Of a stretch of 64,000 nt of DNA, positions 16,777-25,529 are shown piece after piece. The DNA comes from PCC-10605 sp964409355 (GTDB lineage: Bacteria; Cyanobacteriota; Cyanobacteriia; Cyanobacteriales; Cyanobacteriaceae): positions 1 through 64,000 of the forward strand of contig CAYPDC010000004.1 in the NCBI GenBank assembly GCA_964409355.1, written 5' to 3'. The position numbers were made by a program, and so were the translations under genes. The stretch's first letter is position 1; the number at the start of each line of letters is the position of its first letter. The notes under the pieces are model-generated. The model saw only the letters and a program-made list of their open reading frames with translations. It was not told the origin of the DNA and made no database searches.

Positions 16777-18136
16777 TCCCATTGGCGGTCGTGACTTAGA
16801 GTCCACCGGTTTTGCATGGTGGTCTGGTAACGCTAGACTGATCAACTTATCTGGTAAACTGTTAGGTGCTCATGTCGCTCACGCAGGTTTAATTGTTTTC
16901 TGGGCAGGTGCAATGACCTTGTTTGAAACTGCTCACTTCATCCCTGAAAAACCCATGTATGAACAGGGATTAATCCTATTACCTCACATTGCTACTTTAG
17001 GCTGGGGTGTAGGTCCTGGTGGTGAAGTTGTGGATACTTTTCCCTTCTTTGTTGCTGGTGTACTTCACTTAATTTCTTCTGCTGTTTTAGGGGTTGGTGG
17101 TTTATATCACGCTTTAAGAGGTCCTGAAACTTTAGAGGAATATTCTAGCTTCTTTGGCTATGACTGGAAAGATAAAAACCAAATGACTAATATCATTGGT
17201 TATCACTTGATTCTCTTAGGTATCGGTGCTTTCTTGTTAGTGTTTAAATCCATGTTTTTTGGCGGTGTATATGATACATGGGCTCCCGGTGGTGGTGATG
17301 TTCGTGTTATCACCAATCCTACCTTAAATCCTGCCATCATCTTTGGTTACTTAATCAAAGCTCCTTTCGGTGGTGAAGGTTGGTTTATCAGTGTTAACAA
17401 CATGGAAGACATCATCGGTGGTCATATCTGGGTTGGCTTAATCTGTATCTCTGGTGGTATCTGGCACATTTTAACTAAGCCTTTCGGTTGGGTACGTCGT
17501 GCTTTCATCTGGTCTGGTGAAGCATATCTTTCCTATAGCTTAGGTGCTTTATCCTTAATGGGCTTCATTGCTTCTGTTATGGTTTGGTACAACAACACCG
17601 CTTACCCCAGTGAATTTTTTGGTCCTACTGGTGCTGAGGCTTCTCAAGCTCAAGCATTAACCTACTTAGTTCGTGACCAAAGATTAGGAGCGAACGTCGG
17701 TTCTGCTCAAGGTCCTACTGGTTTAGGTAAATATTTAATGCGTTCTCCTACTGGTGAAATCATCTTCGGTGGTGAAACCATGCGTTTCTGGGACTTCAGA
17801 GGTCCTTGGTTAGAGCCTCTCCGTGGTCCTAACGGTTTGGACTTAGACAAAATCAGAAATGATATTCAACCTTGGCAGGTGCGTCGTGCGGCTGAATACA
17901 TGACTCACGCTCCTTTAGGTTCTTTGAACTCTGTAGGTGGTGTTATCACTGACGTTAACTCTTTCAACTATGTATCTCCCCGAGCATGGTTAGCTACCTC
18001 TCACTTTGTGTTAGGTTTCTTCTTCTTAGTTGGTCACTTATGGCACGCTGGAAGGGCAAGAGCGGCCGCTGGTGGTTTTGAAAAAGGTATCGAAAGAGAA
18101 ACTGAACCCGTATTAGCAATGCCCGATCTCGACTAA
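16760..18136 (+). CDS. psbC: Photosystem II CP43 chlorophyll antenna protein
   Basis: CP43 binds chlorophyll and ligands the manganese cluster. The start is the GTG at 16760, inside the psbD 3' end: it gives the known MVTLSNPIGGRDLESTGFAW N-terminus and has GAGGAGG nine bases upstream. A TTG at 16733 in frame is not credible. The 458 residues include the large lumenal loop with the conserved GGETMRFWDFRGPWLEPLRG segment and end in PVLAMPDLD. The overlap and in-gene Shine-Dalgarno imply coupling with psbD translation. Confidence 0.98.
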   Translation: MVTLSNPIGGRDLESTGFAWWSGNARLINLSGKLLGAHVAHAGLIVFWAGAMTLFETAHFIPEKPMYEQGLILLPHIATLGWGVGPGGEVVDTFPFFVAGVLHLISSAVLGVGGLYHALRGPETLEEYSSFFGYDWKDKNQMTNIIGYHLILLGIGAFLLVFKSMFFGGVYDTWAPGGGDVRVITNPTLNPAIIFGYLIKAPFGGEGWFISVNNMEDIIGGHIWVGLICISGGIWHILTKPFGWVRRAFIWSGEAYLSYSLGALSLMGFIASVMVWYNNTAYPSEFFGPTGAEASQAQALTYLVRDQRLGANVGSAQGPTGLGKYLMRSPTGEIIFGGETMRFWDFRGPWLEPLRGPNGLDLDKIRNDIQPWQVRRAAEYMTHAPLGSLNSVGGVITDVNSFNYVSPRAWLATSHFVLGFFFLVGHLWHAGRARAAAGGFEKGIERETEPVLAMPDLD

Positions 18137-18156
18137 TTTTAGCTTAAATGTCGAAA

Positions 18157-18254
18157 GATGTCCCGCGCTGAATTTGACAAAAAAAAGAAGCTCCTCAAAT
18201 CAGCGTGCGGACATTCTTCCCTGCCACGCAGGGGGGAAATTTCTGCGGGGAAGG
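18157..18254 (+). terminator. Strong double hairpin after psbC
   Basis: GATGTCCCGCGCTGAATTTGA (split arm 18157-18177) pairs imperfectly with TCAAATCAGCGTGCGGACATT (18195-18215). A second GC-rich hairpin follows, CTTCCCTGC against GCGGGGAAG (18216-18253). No T-run follows. The structure could stop or protect the abundant psbDC message. Confidence 0.55.
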
Positions 18255-18517
18255 AAAATTTTAAGTAAATATAGACATATATGCCCTAGATTAGACTATT
18301 ATCTGTGATAATTAAATCAATAAAGGGCGATCGCATCTTAAGTGTTTTCAATAGTTTTATAGTTTTATCCCTTGTTTCTCCTCAAGATGGTGTTTGTATT
18401 TCTTCTCTACTAGCTTTGATTGTTTCAATTATAAATTCCAAGACATTCCGATTTTGATGCAGTTTGTAAGATGTTGACTATCATCTATCGAAATAGAAAA
18501 CATTGGAGTTGAGGATC
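18255..18517. other. Spacer with no recognised feature
   Basis: This AT-rich stretch contains one HIP1-like GGCGATCGC near 18327 and short open frames only. Nothing beyond the start region of the following sugar kinase is supported. Confidence 0.4.
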
Positions 18518-19360
18518 ATGAATAATATATTAGCAATTGGTGAGGCACTGTTTGACTTTTTACCCACAAAAAAAGTATTAGGCGGTGCGCCTGTAAATTT
18601 TAGTATTAATTATGTCCAATTAGGAAATAAAGTAACTTTATTAACCAAAATCGGTGGGGATATTTTAGGAACAGACATAGCTAAAAATTTGCAAATAAGA
18701 GGAGTTAATTGTGATTATTTACAGTGGGATGAAGAAAAAGAAACAGGAAAAGTAATAGTCAAATTGAATAAAAATGGCGAACCCAACTACGAAATCAAAG
18801 AAAATGTTGCTTGGGATTACATTGTTTTAGATAAAAATTTAATCGATAATTTAGACAATTATCAAGCCTTATATTTCGGTACTTTAGCCCAAAGAAATGG
18901 AATTACTAGAGCAACAATTAACGCTTTTATCAATAAATTTAAAGGGATAAAATTCTTAGATTTAAACCTGCGTAAACCGATAGTTAATCCAGAAATTATT
19001 TTACAAAGTATTCATCATACTAACATCTTAAAAATAAACTTATCAGAAGCAGAATATTTAATTAATGAGCTAAATTTTGGTGAGAATATTCAAACTTGGT
19101 TGGATGATTTTAACTTAGAATTAGTAATTTTAACTCAAGGAGAAAAAGGCACAAAATGGATTGATAAAACAGGGGAATACAGTGGGAAAATAGTTAAAGC
19201 TAAACCTAATCAAAATGCTGATTCTGTTGGGGCAGGAGACGCTGTTTCCGCCGTTATTCTCAACGGATATTTACGAGGTTTAAAGCCCATAGAAATCGTC
19301 AATCAAGCCAATGAAATAGGTGCTTATATTGCTAGTATTGAAGGTGCGATCGCACCGTAA
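18518..19360 (+). CDS. PfkB-family sugar kinase, fructokinase-like
   Basis: The 280-residue kinase phosphorylates a sugar, most likely fructose. It shows the PfkB N-terminal GEALFDFLP and GGAPVNFSINYVQLGNKVTL segment, the middle DLNLRKP block and the C-terminal signature ADSVGAGDAVSAVILNGYL with the catalytic aspartate of GAGD. I choose the ATG at 18518 over the in-frame TTG at 18503, because it gives the family-standard MNNILAIGEA start and GAGG lies just before it. It is convergent with pyk, so both glycolytic-type genes end in the same spacer. Confidence 0.88.
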   Translation: MNNILAIGEALFDFLPTKKVLGGAPVNFSINYVQLGNKVTLLTKIGGDILGTDIAKNLQIRGVNCDYLQWDEEKETGKVIVKLNKNGEPNYEIKENVAWDYIVLDKNLIDNLDNYQALYFGTLAQRNGITRATINAFINKFKGIKFLDLNLRKPIVNPEIILQSIHHTNILKINLSEAEYLINELNFGENIQTWLDDFNLELVILTQGEKGTKWIDKTGEYSGKIVKAKPNQNADSVGAGDAVSAVILNGYLRGLKPIEIVNQANEIGAYIASIEGAIAP

Positions 19361-19419
19361 CTTTAAGTTAATTAAAAGGAATTAGTAATTAATATTGAAA
19401 ATATTACTGTAAAAGAACC

Positions 19420-19449
19420 AAATTCTTAATTCTTAATTCTTAATTCTTA
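19420..19449. repeat. Short tandem AATTCTTA repeat
   Basis: The unit AATTCTT is repeated about four times head to tail between the convergent sugar kinase and pyk stop codons. Similar single units occur elsewhere in spacers of this window. Confidence 0.6.
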
Positions 19450-20859
19450 ATCGATAACATGGATTTTCAAAAAATTAGTCCCCTTACTAATACCAGTGGG
19501 AATACCCGCCATAATTAAGATGCGATCGCCTCTTTGCCCTAAATTATGAGTTTTGATAACGGTTTCCACCTGATGAACTAAATCTTCAAAGTCACGGGGT
19601 TCTTGATCAATTAAAATAGGTTTTAAACCCCAAATAAGATTAAGACGGTGATAAACTTTTTCTTCTACCGTTAAAGCTAACACAGGAGTTTTAGAACGTT
19701 CTCCAGCAGCGATCATCGCACTATAACCACTCTTAGTATAAGCCACAATAAACTTGAGAGATAAAGTTTTATCAATGGCATTCAACGCCTCACTTAAGGC
19801 ATGGGTTTCATCGTTTAAAGAGGGAGGATTGTTGGTAAAATTGATATTCGGTTCAACAGTCATAGCTATTTTCGCCATCATCTGCACCGCCTTCACGGGA
19901 TATAAACCCACAGCCGATTCCCCTGATAACATAACCGCATCCGTGCCATCCATAATCGCATTCGCCACATCACTAGCCTCCGCACGGGTGGGACGAGAGT
20001 TGCGTATCATACTATCTAACATTTGCGTTGCGGTAATAACAGGTTTAACTTGTTTATTACATAAAGAAATAATCCGTTTTTGCAACAAAGGCACTTTTTC
20101 AGGACTCATTTCTACCCCTAAATCGCCTCTAGCAACCATAATGCCATCACATTGGTCTATAATTTCTTCAAGGTTATCAATGGCTTGAGGTTTTTCAATC
20201 TTGGCAATAACAGGAGTATCGGCGGCGTTATGTTGTGCTAAAAATTGTTTTAAAGCGATAATATCTTCCGCTTTACGCACAAAACTGAGAGAAACCCAAT
20301 CAACTTCTTGAGATAAACCAAATTCTAAATCTTTTTTATCTTTTTCCGTCAGAGAAGGTAAGCGGAGATTGAGACTAGGTAAATTAACCCCTTTACGACT
20401 TTTGAGAATCCCCCCTTCTACCACTTCACAAATCACCGCAGGTTTTTCGATCGCAACTATTTTAAACTCTAATAAACCATCGTCAAGAAGAACTTGTGTA
20501 CCAATTTCCGCTTCATCCGCTAAATGAGGATAATCAATGGTAATAGCATTTTCCTCCATACCTTCAAAATTTTCGGGCATAAGAGTTAATCTATCCCCCG
20601 GTTTTAGCTCTATTTCTCCTGAAGATAAATTCCCCACCCTGATTTTTGGTCCTTGTAAATCTTGCAGTAAAGTAATAGGAGTATCTAATTCTTCCGACAC
20701 CGTCCTTAATAAAGATACCATGTTCGCATGATCTTCATAACTGCCATGGGAAAAATTTAACCTAGCCACCGTCATTCCCGCCTTTACCATCTGTTTAATG
20801 ATGTCAGGAGAATTACTAGCAGGTCCAATGGTTGCCACAATTTTGGTATGATGTTTCAT
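19447..20859 (-). CDS. pyk: Pyruvate kinase (short form)
   Basis: Pyruvate kinase makes pyruvate and ATP from phosphoenolpyruvate in lower glycolysis. The sequence is complete: TKIVATIGPASNSPDIIKQM, LQDLQGPKIRVGNL, VIAKIEKPQAIDNLEEIIDQ, MVARGDLGVEM and ITATQMLDSMIRNSRPTRAE. At 470 residues it has only the A, B and C domains; many cyanobacterial copies are near 590 because of a C-terminal PEP-utiliser domain that is absent here. A second isozyme elsewhere is therefore plausible. Confidence 0.97.
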   Translation of the reverse strand: MKHHTKIVATIGPASNSPDIIKQMVKAGMTVARLNFSHGSYEDHANMVSLLRTVSEELDTPITLLQDLQGPKIRVGNLSSGEIELKPGDRLTLMPENFEGMEENAITIDYPHLADEAEIGTQVLLDDGLLEFKIVAIEKPAVICEVVEGGILKSRKGVNLPSLNLRLPSLTEKDKKDLEFGLSQEVDWVSLSFVRKAEDIIALKQFLAQHNAADTPVIAKIEKPQAIDNLEEIIDQCDGIMVARGDLGVEMSPEKVPLLQKRIISLCNKQVKPVITATQMLDSMIRNSRPTRAEASDVANAIMDGTDAVMLSGESAVGLYPVKAVQMMAKIAMTVEPNINFTNNPPSLNDETHALSEALNAIDKTLSLKFIVAYTKSGYSAMIAAGERSKTPVLALTVEEKVYHRLNLIWGLKPILIDQEPRDFEDLVHQVETVIKTHNLGQRGDRILIMAGIPTGISKGTNFLKIHVID

Positions 20860-21095
20860 GATTACCTCAATCTAATTTAATTCTGTTTAATATTCTCAGG
20901 ATAATTATTTTTTCTCAGAATGAGGTTAGGTAGAGGTTAACTTGAGATGAGTTCGGAGTTCGGAGTTAAGTAATTCAACGGGAAGAATTAAAAAAGATAC
21001 TGGAAAATCTCCAAATCTTTTTTATTTATTAAAAAATGCTAAAAAACTTAGAATATAAGTTAAAATAGCCATATTCAAAGATTAAAAAATAATTA

Positions 21096-21425
21096 ATGAG
21101 TCTTGTTTTAGAAAGTGAAGCTCCTCCCCTTAACAAAGATAAAACCGGAGCGATTCGAGTTGGAAACTCTAGAGTTTTGTTAGAAATTGTAATTCGAGCC
21201 TTTATTGATGGTGCATCTCCTGAGTCCATTGTTAATCGATATTCAACTCTTTCACTGTCAGATGTTTACACCAGCATTGGTTATTATCTTCGACATCGCA
21301 CTGCTGTGGAAGCATATTTAAGTGAGCGTGAGCAATTAGCGGAATCTGTTCAGAAACGTTTAGGAGATATTCAACCAGATACCAATCTGATTCGTTCTCG
21401 TTTGCTATCTCAAAGAAAACCATAG
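21096..21425 (+). CDS. DUF433 antitoxin-like protein
   Basis: The 109 residues contain the DUF433 winged-helix pattern: IRVGNSRVLLEIVIRAFIDG, then SPESIVNRYSTLSLSDVYTS and IGYYLRHRTAVEAYL. DUF433 proteins are the antitoxins (VapB45-like) of pairs whose toxin is a PIN-like DUF5615 protein. That partner follows eight bases downstream on the same strand, which is the diagnostic arrangement. It should bind DNA and the toxin, repressing the operon. No operator could be recognised. Confidence 0.85.
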   Translation: MSLVLESEAPPLNKDKTGAIRVGNSRVLLEIVIRAFIDGASPESIVNRYSTLSLSDVYTSIGYYLRHRTAVEAYLSEREQLAESVQKRLGDIQPDTNLIRSRLLSQRKP

Positions 21426-21433
21426 CAAAAGTC

Positions 21434-21784
21434 ATGTTGAAATTATTAAGTGATGAAAATTTTAATGGTGATATTGTCAGAGGTTTGTTTCTACAACAAC
21501 CGAATCTGGATTTAATTAGAGTTCAAGATGTTAATCTTCAAGGAGAAAAAGATCCCCTAATCTTAGATTGGGCAACAAATCATGGACGAATTCTCTTAAC
21601 ACATGATCGTGCTACTATGCCTGATTTTGCTTATCAAAAATTAATTCGGGGGGAAGAAATGGCAGGATTATTTGTCGTTAATGATCGAATATCAACTCGC
21701 CAAGCAATTGATGAACTACTCTTACTGATAGATTGTAGTGAACAAGCCGAATGGAAAGGAATTGTACTCTATCTACCTCTTTGA
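21434..21784 (+). CDS. DUF5615 PIN-like toxin
   Basis: The 116 residues start MLKLLSDENFNGDIVRGLF and continue with VRVQDVNL-type RVQDVNLQGEKDPLILDWA, then GRILLTHDRATMPDFAY. The early aspartate and glutamate (SDEN) and the later THDR aspartate form the acidic site of DUF5615/Mut7-C-like PIN nucleases. Directly behind the DUF433 gene, it is the toxin of a VapBC45-type module, presumed to cleave RNA. Both genes are intact, so the module looks functional. Confidence 0.85.
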   Translation: MLKLLSDENFNGDIVRGLFLQQPNLDLIRVQDVNLQGEKDPLILDWATNHGRILLTHDRATMPDFAYQKLIRGEEMAGLFVVNDRISTRQAIDELLLLIDCSEQAEWKGIVLYLPL

Positions 21785-21923
21785 AACTCTCTCTTTAGCA
21801 TACTAACTCATGAAGAACCTTAAAATTTAAAGATACTGAGGTTAATTTGACACTTAACTTAAGCTAAAATAGTGATTTACAGAATATAAGGCAGAATCGA
21901 TTTTCTGAAAATTAAACAAAATA

Positions 21924-23102
21924 ATGCTTAATCCGAATTTAGAAGCCATAGAACTGAATAAAGAAGAGTATGAACGGTATGCCCGACATATTATTTTGCC
22001 TGAAGTGGGTTTAGAAGGGCAAAAACGTCTGAAAGCCGCTAGTGTACTCTGTGTTGGTACAGGGGGATTAGGTTCACCCCTAATTCTTTACTTAGCCGCC
22101 TCTGGTATTGGTAGAATCGGGATTGTGGATTTCGATGTGGTGGACGCTTCCAACCTTCAAAGACAAATTATTCATGGTACTTCATGGATTGGAAAACCCA
22201 AGATTGAATCAGCAAAACATCGTATTTTAGAAATAAATCCTTCTTGTCAAGTGGATTTATATGAAACTCGTTTGAGTTCAGAAAATGCACTTTCTATCCT
22301 AGAACCTTATGACATTGTTATTGATGGGACGGATAATTTTCCTACCCGTTATCTCGTTAATGATGCTTGTGTATTATTAAATAAACCCAATGTTTACGGT
22401 TCAATTTTCCGTTTTGAAGGACAAGCAACGGTATTTAACTATGAAGGAGGACCGAACTATCGTGACTTATATCCCGAACCTCCACCACCAGGGATGGTAC
22501 CTTCTTGTGCAGAAGGAGGAGTTTTAGGAGTTCTCCCCGGTATCATTGGTACAATTCAGGCGACAGAAGCCATTAAAATTATTTTAGGGGCGGATAATAC
22601 CCTTAATGGTCGATTACTGTTGTTTAATGCTTGGGATATGAAATTTAGGGAGTTGAAATTACGTCCTAATCCCATACGCCCTGTCATTGAAAAATTAGTT
22701 GATTATGAGGAGTTTTGTGGTATTCCTCAAGCCCAAGCCGAGTCACAAAAAGCTCAACAAGAACTCGAAGAAATTACAGTTCAAGAGTTAAAATTCTTAT
22801 TAGACTCTCATCCCCATGACTATGTTTTAATTGATGTTCGCAATCCCAATGAACACGAAATCGCTCGTATTCCGGGATCTGTTTTAATTCCTTTGTCGGA
22901 CATTGAAAGCGGTGAGGGAGTGCAAAAAATTAGAGAATTAGTGGATGTTAGTGGTCATCGTCTGATTGCTCATTGTAAGATGGGAGGACGCTCCAGTAAA
23001 GCATTACAAATCCTCAAGGAAGCAGGTATCGAGGGAATTAATGTTAAGGGGGGTATTTTGGCTTGGAGTCAAGAAGTTGATCCTTCTACTCCCACTTATT
23101 AG
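21924..23102 (+). CDS. moeB: MoeB/ThiF-type adenylyltransferase with C-terminal rhodanese domain
   Basis: The 392-residue enzyme adenylates the C-terminal glycine of a sulfur-carrier protein (MoaD or ThiS type) for molybdopterin or thiamine synthesis. The E1-like domain (about 1-270) shows ERYARHIILPEVGLEGQKRL, the nucleotide loop VGTGGLGSPLILYLA, DFDVVDASNLQRQI and the GTDNFPTRYLVND block. A rhodanese domain (about 280-390) has the active cysteine in AHCKMGGRSSKAL, for sulfur transfer. The fusion is common in cyanobacteria, where one protein may serve several carriers. It stands alone on its strand. Confidence 0.92.
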   Translation: MLNPNLEAIELNKEEYERYARHIILPEVGLEGQKRLKAASVLCVGTGGLGSPLILYLAASGIGRIGIVDFDVVDASNLQRQIIHGTSWIGKPKIESAKHRILEINPSCQVDLYETRLSSENALSILEPYDIVIDGTDNFPTRYLVNDACVLLNKPNVYGSIFRFEGQATVFNYEGGPNYRDLYPEPPPPGMVPSCAEGGVLGVLPGIIGTIQATEAIKIILGADNTLNGRLLLFNAWDMKFRELKLRPNPIRPVIEKLVDYEEFCGIPQAQAESQKAQQELEEITVQELKFLLDSHPHDYVLIDVRNPNEHEIARIPGSVLIPLSDIESGEGVQKIRELVDVSGHRLIAHCKMGGRSSKALQILKEAGIEGINVKGGILAWSQEVDPSTPTY

Positions 23103-23145
23103 GAGTTAGCGTCATTAGGAATAAGAGATGTAATAAGTAATGTAG

Positions 23146-23166
23146 GGGCTTAATATTATTAAGCCC
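23146..23166. repeat. Perfect palindrome GGGCTTAATA-T-TATTAAGCCC
   Basis: Ten-base arms with a one-base centre, between moeB and the hybrid kinase gene. It belongs to the set of short intergenic palindromes in this window. No T-run follows directly. Confidence 0.6.
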
Positions 23167-23358
23167 ACTTACCGACTTAACTTATCTAAAATCGAAGTAT
23201 GAATTTAGACAAATAAAAAACATCCGATAGGATTGGACTATTAATCAACAAAGAAGGTTATTAATTATGAGTTTGAGAGCAATAGAGTAGTCATGCAAAA
23301 TTCTGAAGTCTAAATTTTTCTATCTTTTATTCCCTCACTAAGTATAGTATCAAAGAAA

Positions 23359-25413
23359 ATGCCTAACATCTTAGGTCGTAAATCTCAAACAATTATATCT
23401 ATATCCATAGGATGGGTAATGACGATTGTTAGTATCATTACTTTTCGTGTGTTGGTAGAATATAATCATCAACAGGTGGAAAATTTAGTGCAAACCCAGC
23501 TAGTTTCTCTACGGCAAAAAACAGAAACGGAGTTAAATAACAGAATTTTAGCGTTGGAAAGAATGCAACAACGGTGGGAAATAGAAAAAGGCACACCCCA
23601 ATTAAAATGGGAAAAAGATGCCCTTCAATATATGCAAGATTATACTGGTTATCAGTCGATTCAATGGGTTAATTCCGACTATTATATCACTTGGTTAGTG
23701 CCAGAAAAAGGGAATGAGGATGTTAAAAATCTCTATATCAAGTTTGAGGGTAAACGAAAAAGTGCGATCGAAACTGCTATTATTAAGGGCGAAACTTATA
23801 TTAGTCCTGTAGTTGATTTAATTCAAGGAGCTAAAGGCTTTATTGTTTATACTCCCCTTTTGATTGATGAAGGAGAAAATCAACCTCCTCGCTTTAATGG
23901 TTTTATCACTACGGTTTTTAAATTAAATAGCTTCCTCTATCATATTTTTCGTCAAGAGGTATGGAAAGGTTATCAAGTTTTCATTTATCAAGATTCTCAG
24001 TTAATTTATAGTAGCACTTATGCACCTCCAAAAGACAATCTAAAATGGCTACAATCCACGGATTTACAGTATCGAGGCATTAACTGGCAAATCAAAATTA
24101 TTCCTAATGCTTCTTTTCTGAGAAAATATCGATCGATTCTTCCTCAAATCGTGTTAATTATAGGTTTAATCTTATCTGTGTTATTAGCATGGAGTGTTTA
24201 TCTCTTATTCGAGTTTAAACGACGGAATCAATTATTAACGAAAGCAAAACAAGAAGCAGAAACCGCCAATATTGCGAAAAGTCAGTTTCTAGCTATGATT
24301 AGTCACGAAATTCGCACTCCCATGAATGGTATTCTAGGGATGGTTAATTTACTTCAAGATACTCCATTAAATTCTACTCAACAAGAATTTCTCAACACCA
24401 TTCGACAAGGGGGAGAAAGTTTACTGGCAATTATTAATGATATTCTCAATTTCTCTAAAATTGAGTCTGATAAATTACAGCTAGAAATCAAATCTTTTTC
24501 CCTCAGAGATTGCCTTCAAGGCATAATCGATTTATTGCAATTTCAAGCTAAAGAAAAGAATCTACAATTTACTTATCATGTTGATGATTATATTCCTGAT
24601 TATTTTTTCGGGGATATTATTCGTTTAAGGCAAATTCTCCTGAATCTGACATCTAATGCTTTAAAATTTACCCATGAAGGGGGAGTTAAAATTGTTGTTA
24701 TGGGGGAAAAAATTTCCCTTGAAAATAAATCCCTCGCTTATCAGCTTTTATTCCTTGTGGAAGATACTGGTATTGGTATTCCTGAAAAGATGCGATCGCA
24801 ACTCTTTCAACCATTTTCCCAATTAGATGCCTCTATTAGTCGCAAATATGGTGGCACTGGTTTAGGATTAGTCATAAGTAAAGGTTTAGTGGAAATAATG
24901 GGAGGAAAAATTTGGTTAGAAAGTAAAGAAAATTTTGGTTCTCGTTTTTATTTTACCCTAGTTTTAGCTGTGGATAACAACCCAAACACACCCCCTATTT
25001 CTTCTCATCTTCCTGTCACTATTTCCCCTTCCCTTTCTTCTCTCAAAATTCTGATAGTGGAAGATAATCTGGTTAATCAAAAAGTGATGTCACTAACCCT
25101 CAAAAAATTAGGCTATCAAGCAGATATTGCCAATAATGGTTTAGAGGCGATTAAAATTTTGTCAGAAAAAGATTATCAGTTAATCTTGATGGATATGCAA
25201 ATGCCAGAAATGGATGGAATTGCTACCACTTCATGGATAAGGGAAAATCTCCCCCAAGAAAGACAACCCTATATCATCGCCGTTACTGCCAATGCCCTAG
25301 AGGGCGATCGCACTTCGTGTTTAGATGCAGGAATGGATGATTATATGAGTAAACCGATTAATTTGCCATTACTTAAAGAAAAATTGCAAAACATTACAAA
25401 TATCAATCACTAA
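23359..25413 (+). CDS. Hybrid sensor histidine kinase with receiver domain
   Basis: A 684-residue membrane sensor. Helix 1 (about 13-33) and helix 2 (LPQIVLIIGLILSVLLAWSV, about 262-283) frame an extracytoplasmic sensor of roughly 230 residues with a CHASE-like look. The dimerisation domain has the phospho-accepting histidine in MISHEIRTPMNGILGM. The ATPase domain shows NLTSNALKFTHEGG, DTGIGIPEKM and GGTGLGLVISKGLVEIMGG. The receiver has ILIVEDNLVNQKVM and MDMQMPEMDG, whose aspartate accepts phosphate. No output regulator or histidine phosphotransfer protein is adjacent, and the signal is unknown. Confidence 0.93.
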   Translation: MPNILGRKSQTIISISIGWVMTIVSIITFRVLVEYNHQQVENLVQTQLVSLRQKTETELNNRILALERMQQRWEIEKGTPQLKWEKDALQYMQDYTGYQSIQWVNSDYYITWLVPEKGNEDVKNLYIKFEGKRKSAIETAIIKGETYISPVVDLIQGAKGFIVYTPLLIDEGENQPPRFNGFITTVFKLNSFLYHIFRQEVWKGYQVFIYQDSQLIYSSTYAPPKDNLKWLQSTDLQYRGINWQIKIIPNASFLRKYRSILPQIVLIIGLILSVLLAWSVYLLFEFKRRNQLLTKAKQEAETANIAKSQFLAMISHEIRTPMNGILGMVNLLQDTPLNSTQQEFLNTIRQGGESLLAIINDILNFSKIESDKLQLEIKSFSLRDCLQGIIDLLQFQAKEKNLQFTYHVDDYIPDYFFGDIIRLRQILLNLTSNALKFTHEGGVKIVVMGEKISLENKSLAYQLLFLVEDTGIGIPEKMRSQLFQPFSQLDASISRKYGGTGLGLVISKGLVEIMGGKIWLESKENFGSRFYFTLVLAVDNNPNTPPISSHLPVTISPSLSSLKILIVEDNLVNQKVMSLTLKKLGYQADIANNGLEAIKILSEKDYQLILMDMQMPEMDGIATTSWIRENLPQERQPYIIAVTANALEGDRTSCLDAGMDDYMSKPINLPLLKEKLQNITNINH

Positions 25414-25510
25414 TTTCGGCAAGGGTATTATTAATCACCGTTGGCTCAACTCCCCGACGTCTCAAACTATCAATTAATCTCAAAATATGAGTTTGACAAA
25501 AAAGAGGATA
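25408..25510 (-). pseudogene. Possible C-terminal gene relic
   Basis: On this strand the open stretch reads QTHILRLIDSLRRRGVEPTV then INNTLAEISD and a stop overlapping the end of the kinase gene. The residue pattern looks like real protein, and no start codon precedes it. I do not recognise the parent family, so this is only a suggestion. Confidence 0.3.
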
Positions 25511-25529
25511 TATAGTATTTTAAAGGACT

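Noticed and set aside
19420..19449. AATTCTTA tandem units as a CRISPR-like array
   Set aside because: The units are head to tail without spacers and only about eight bases long; no CRISPR array or cas gene was found in the window.
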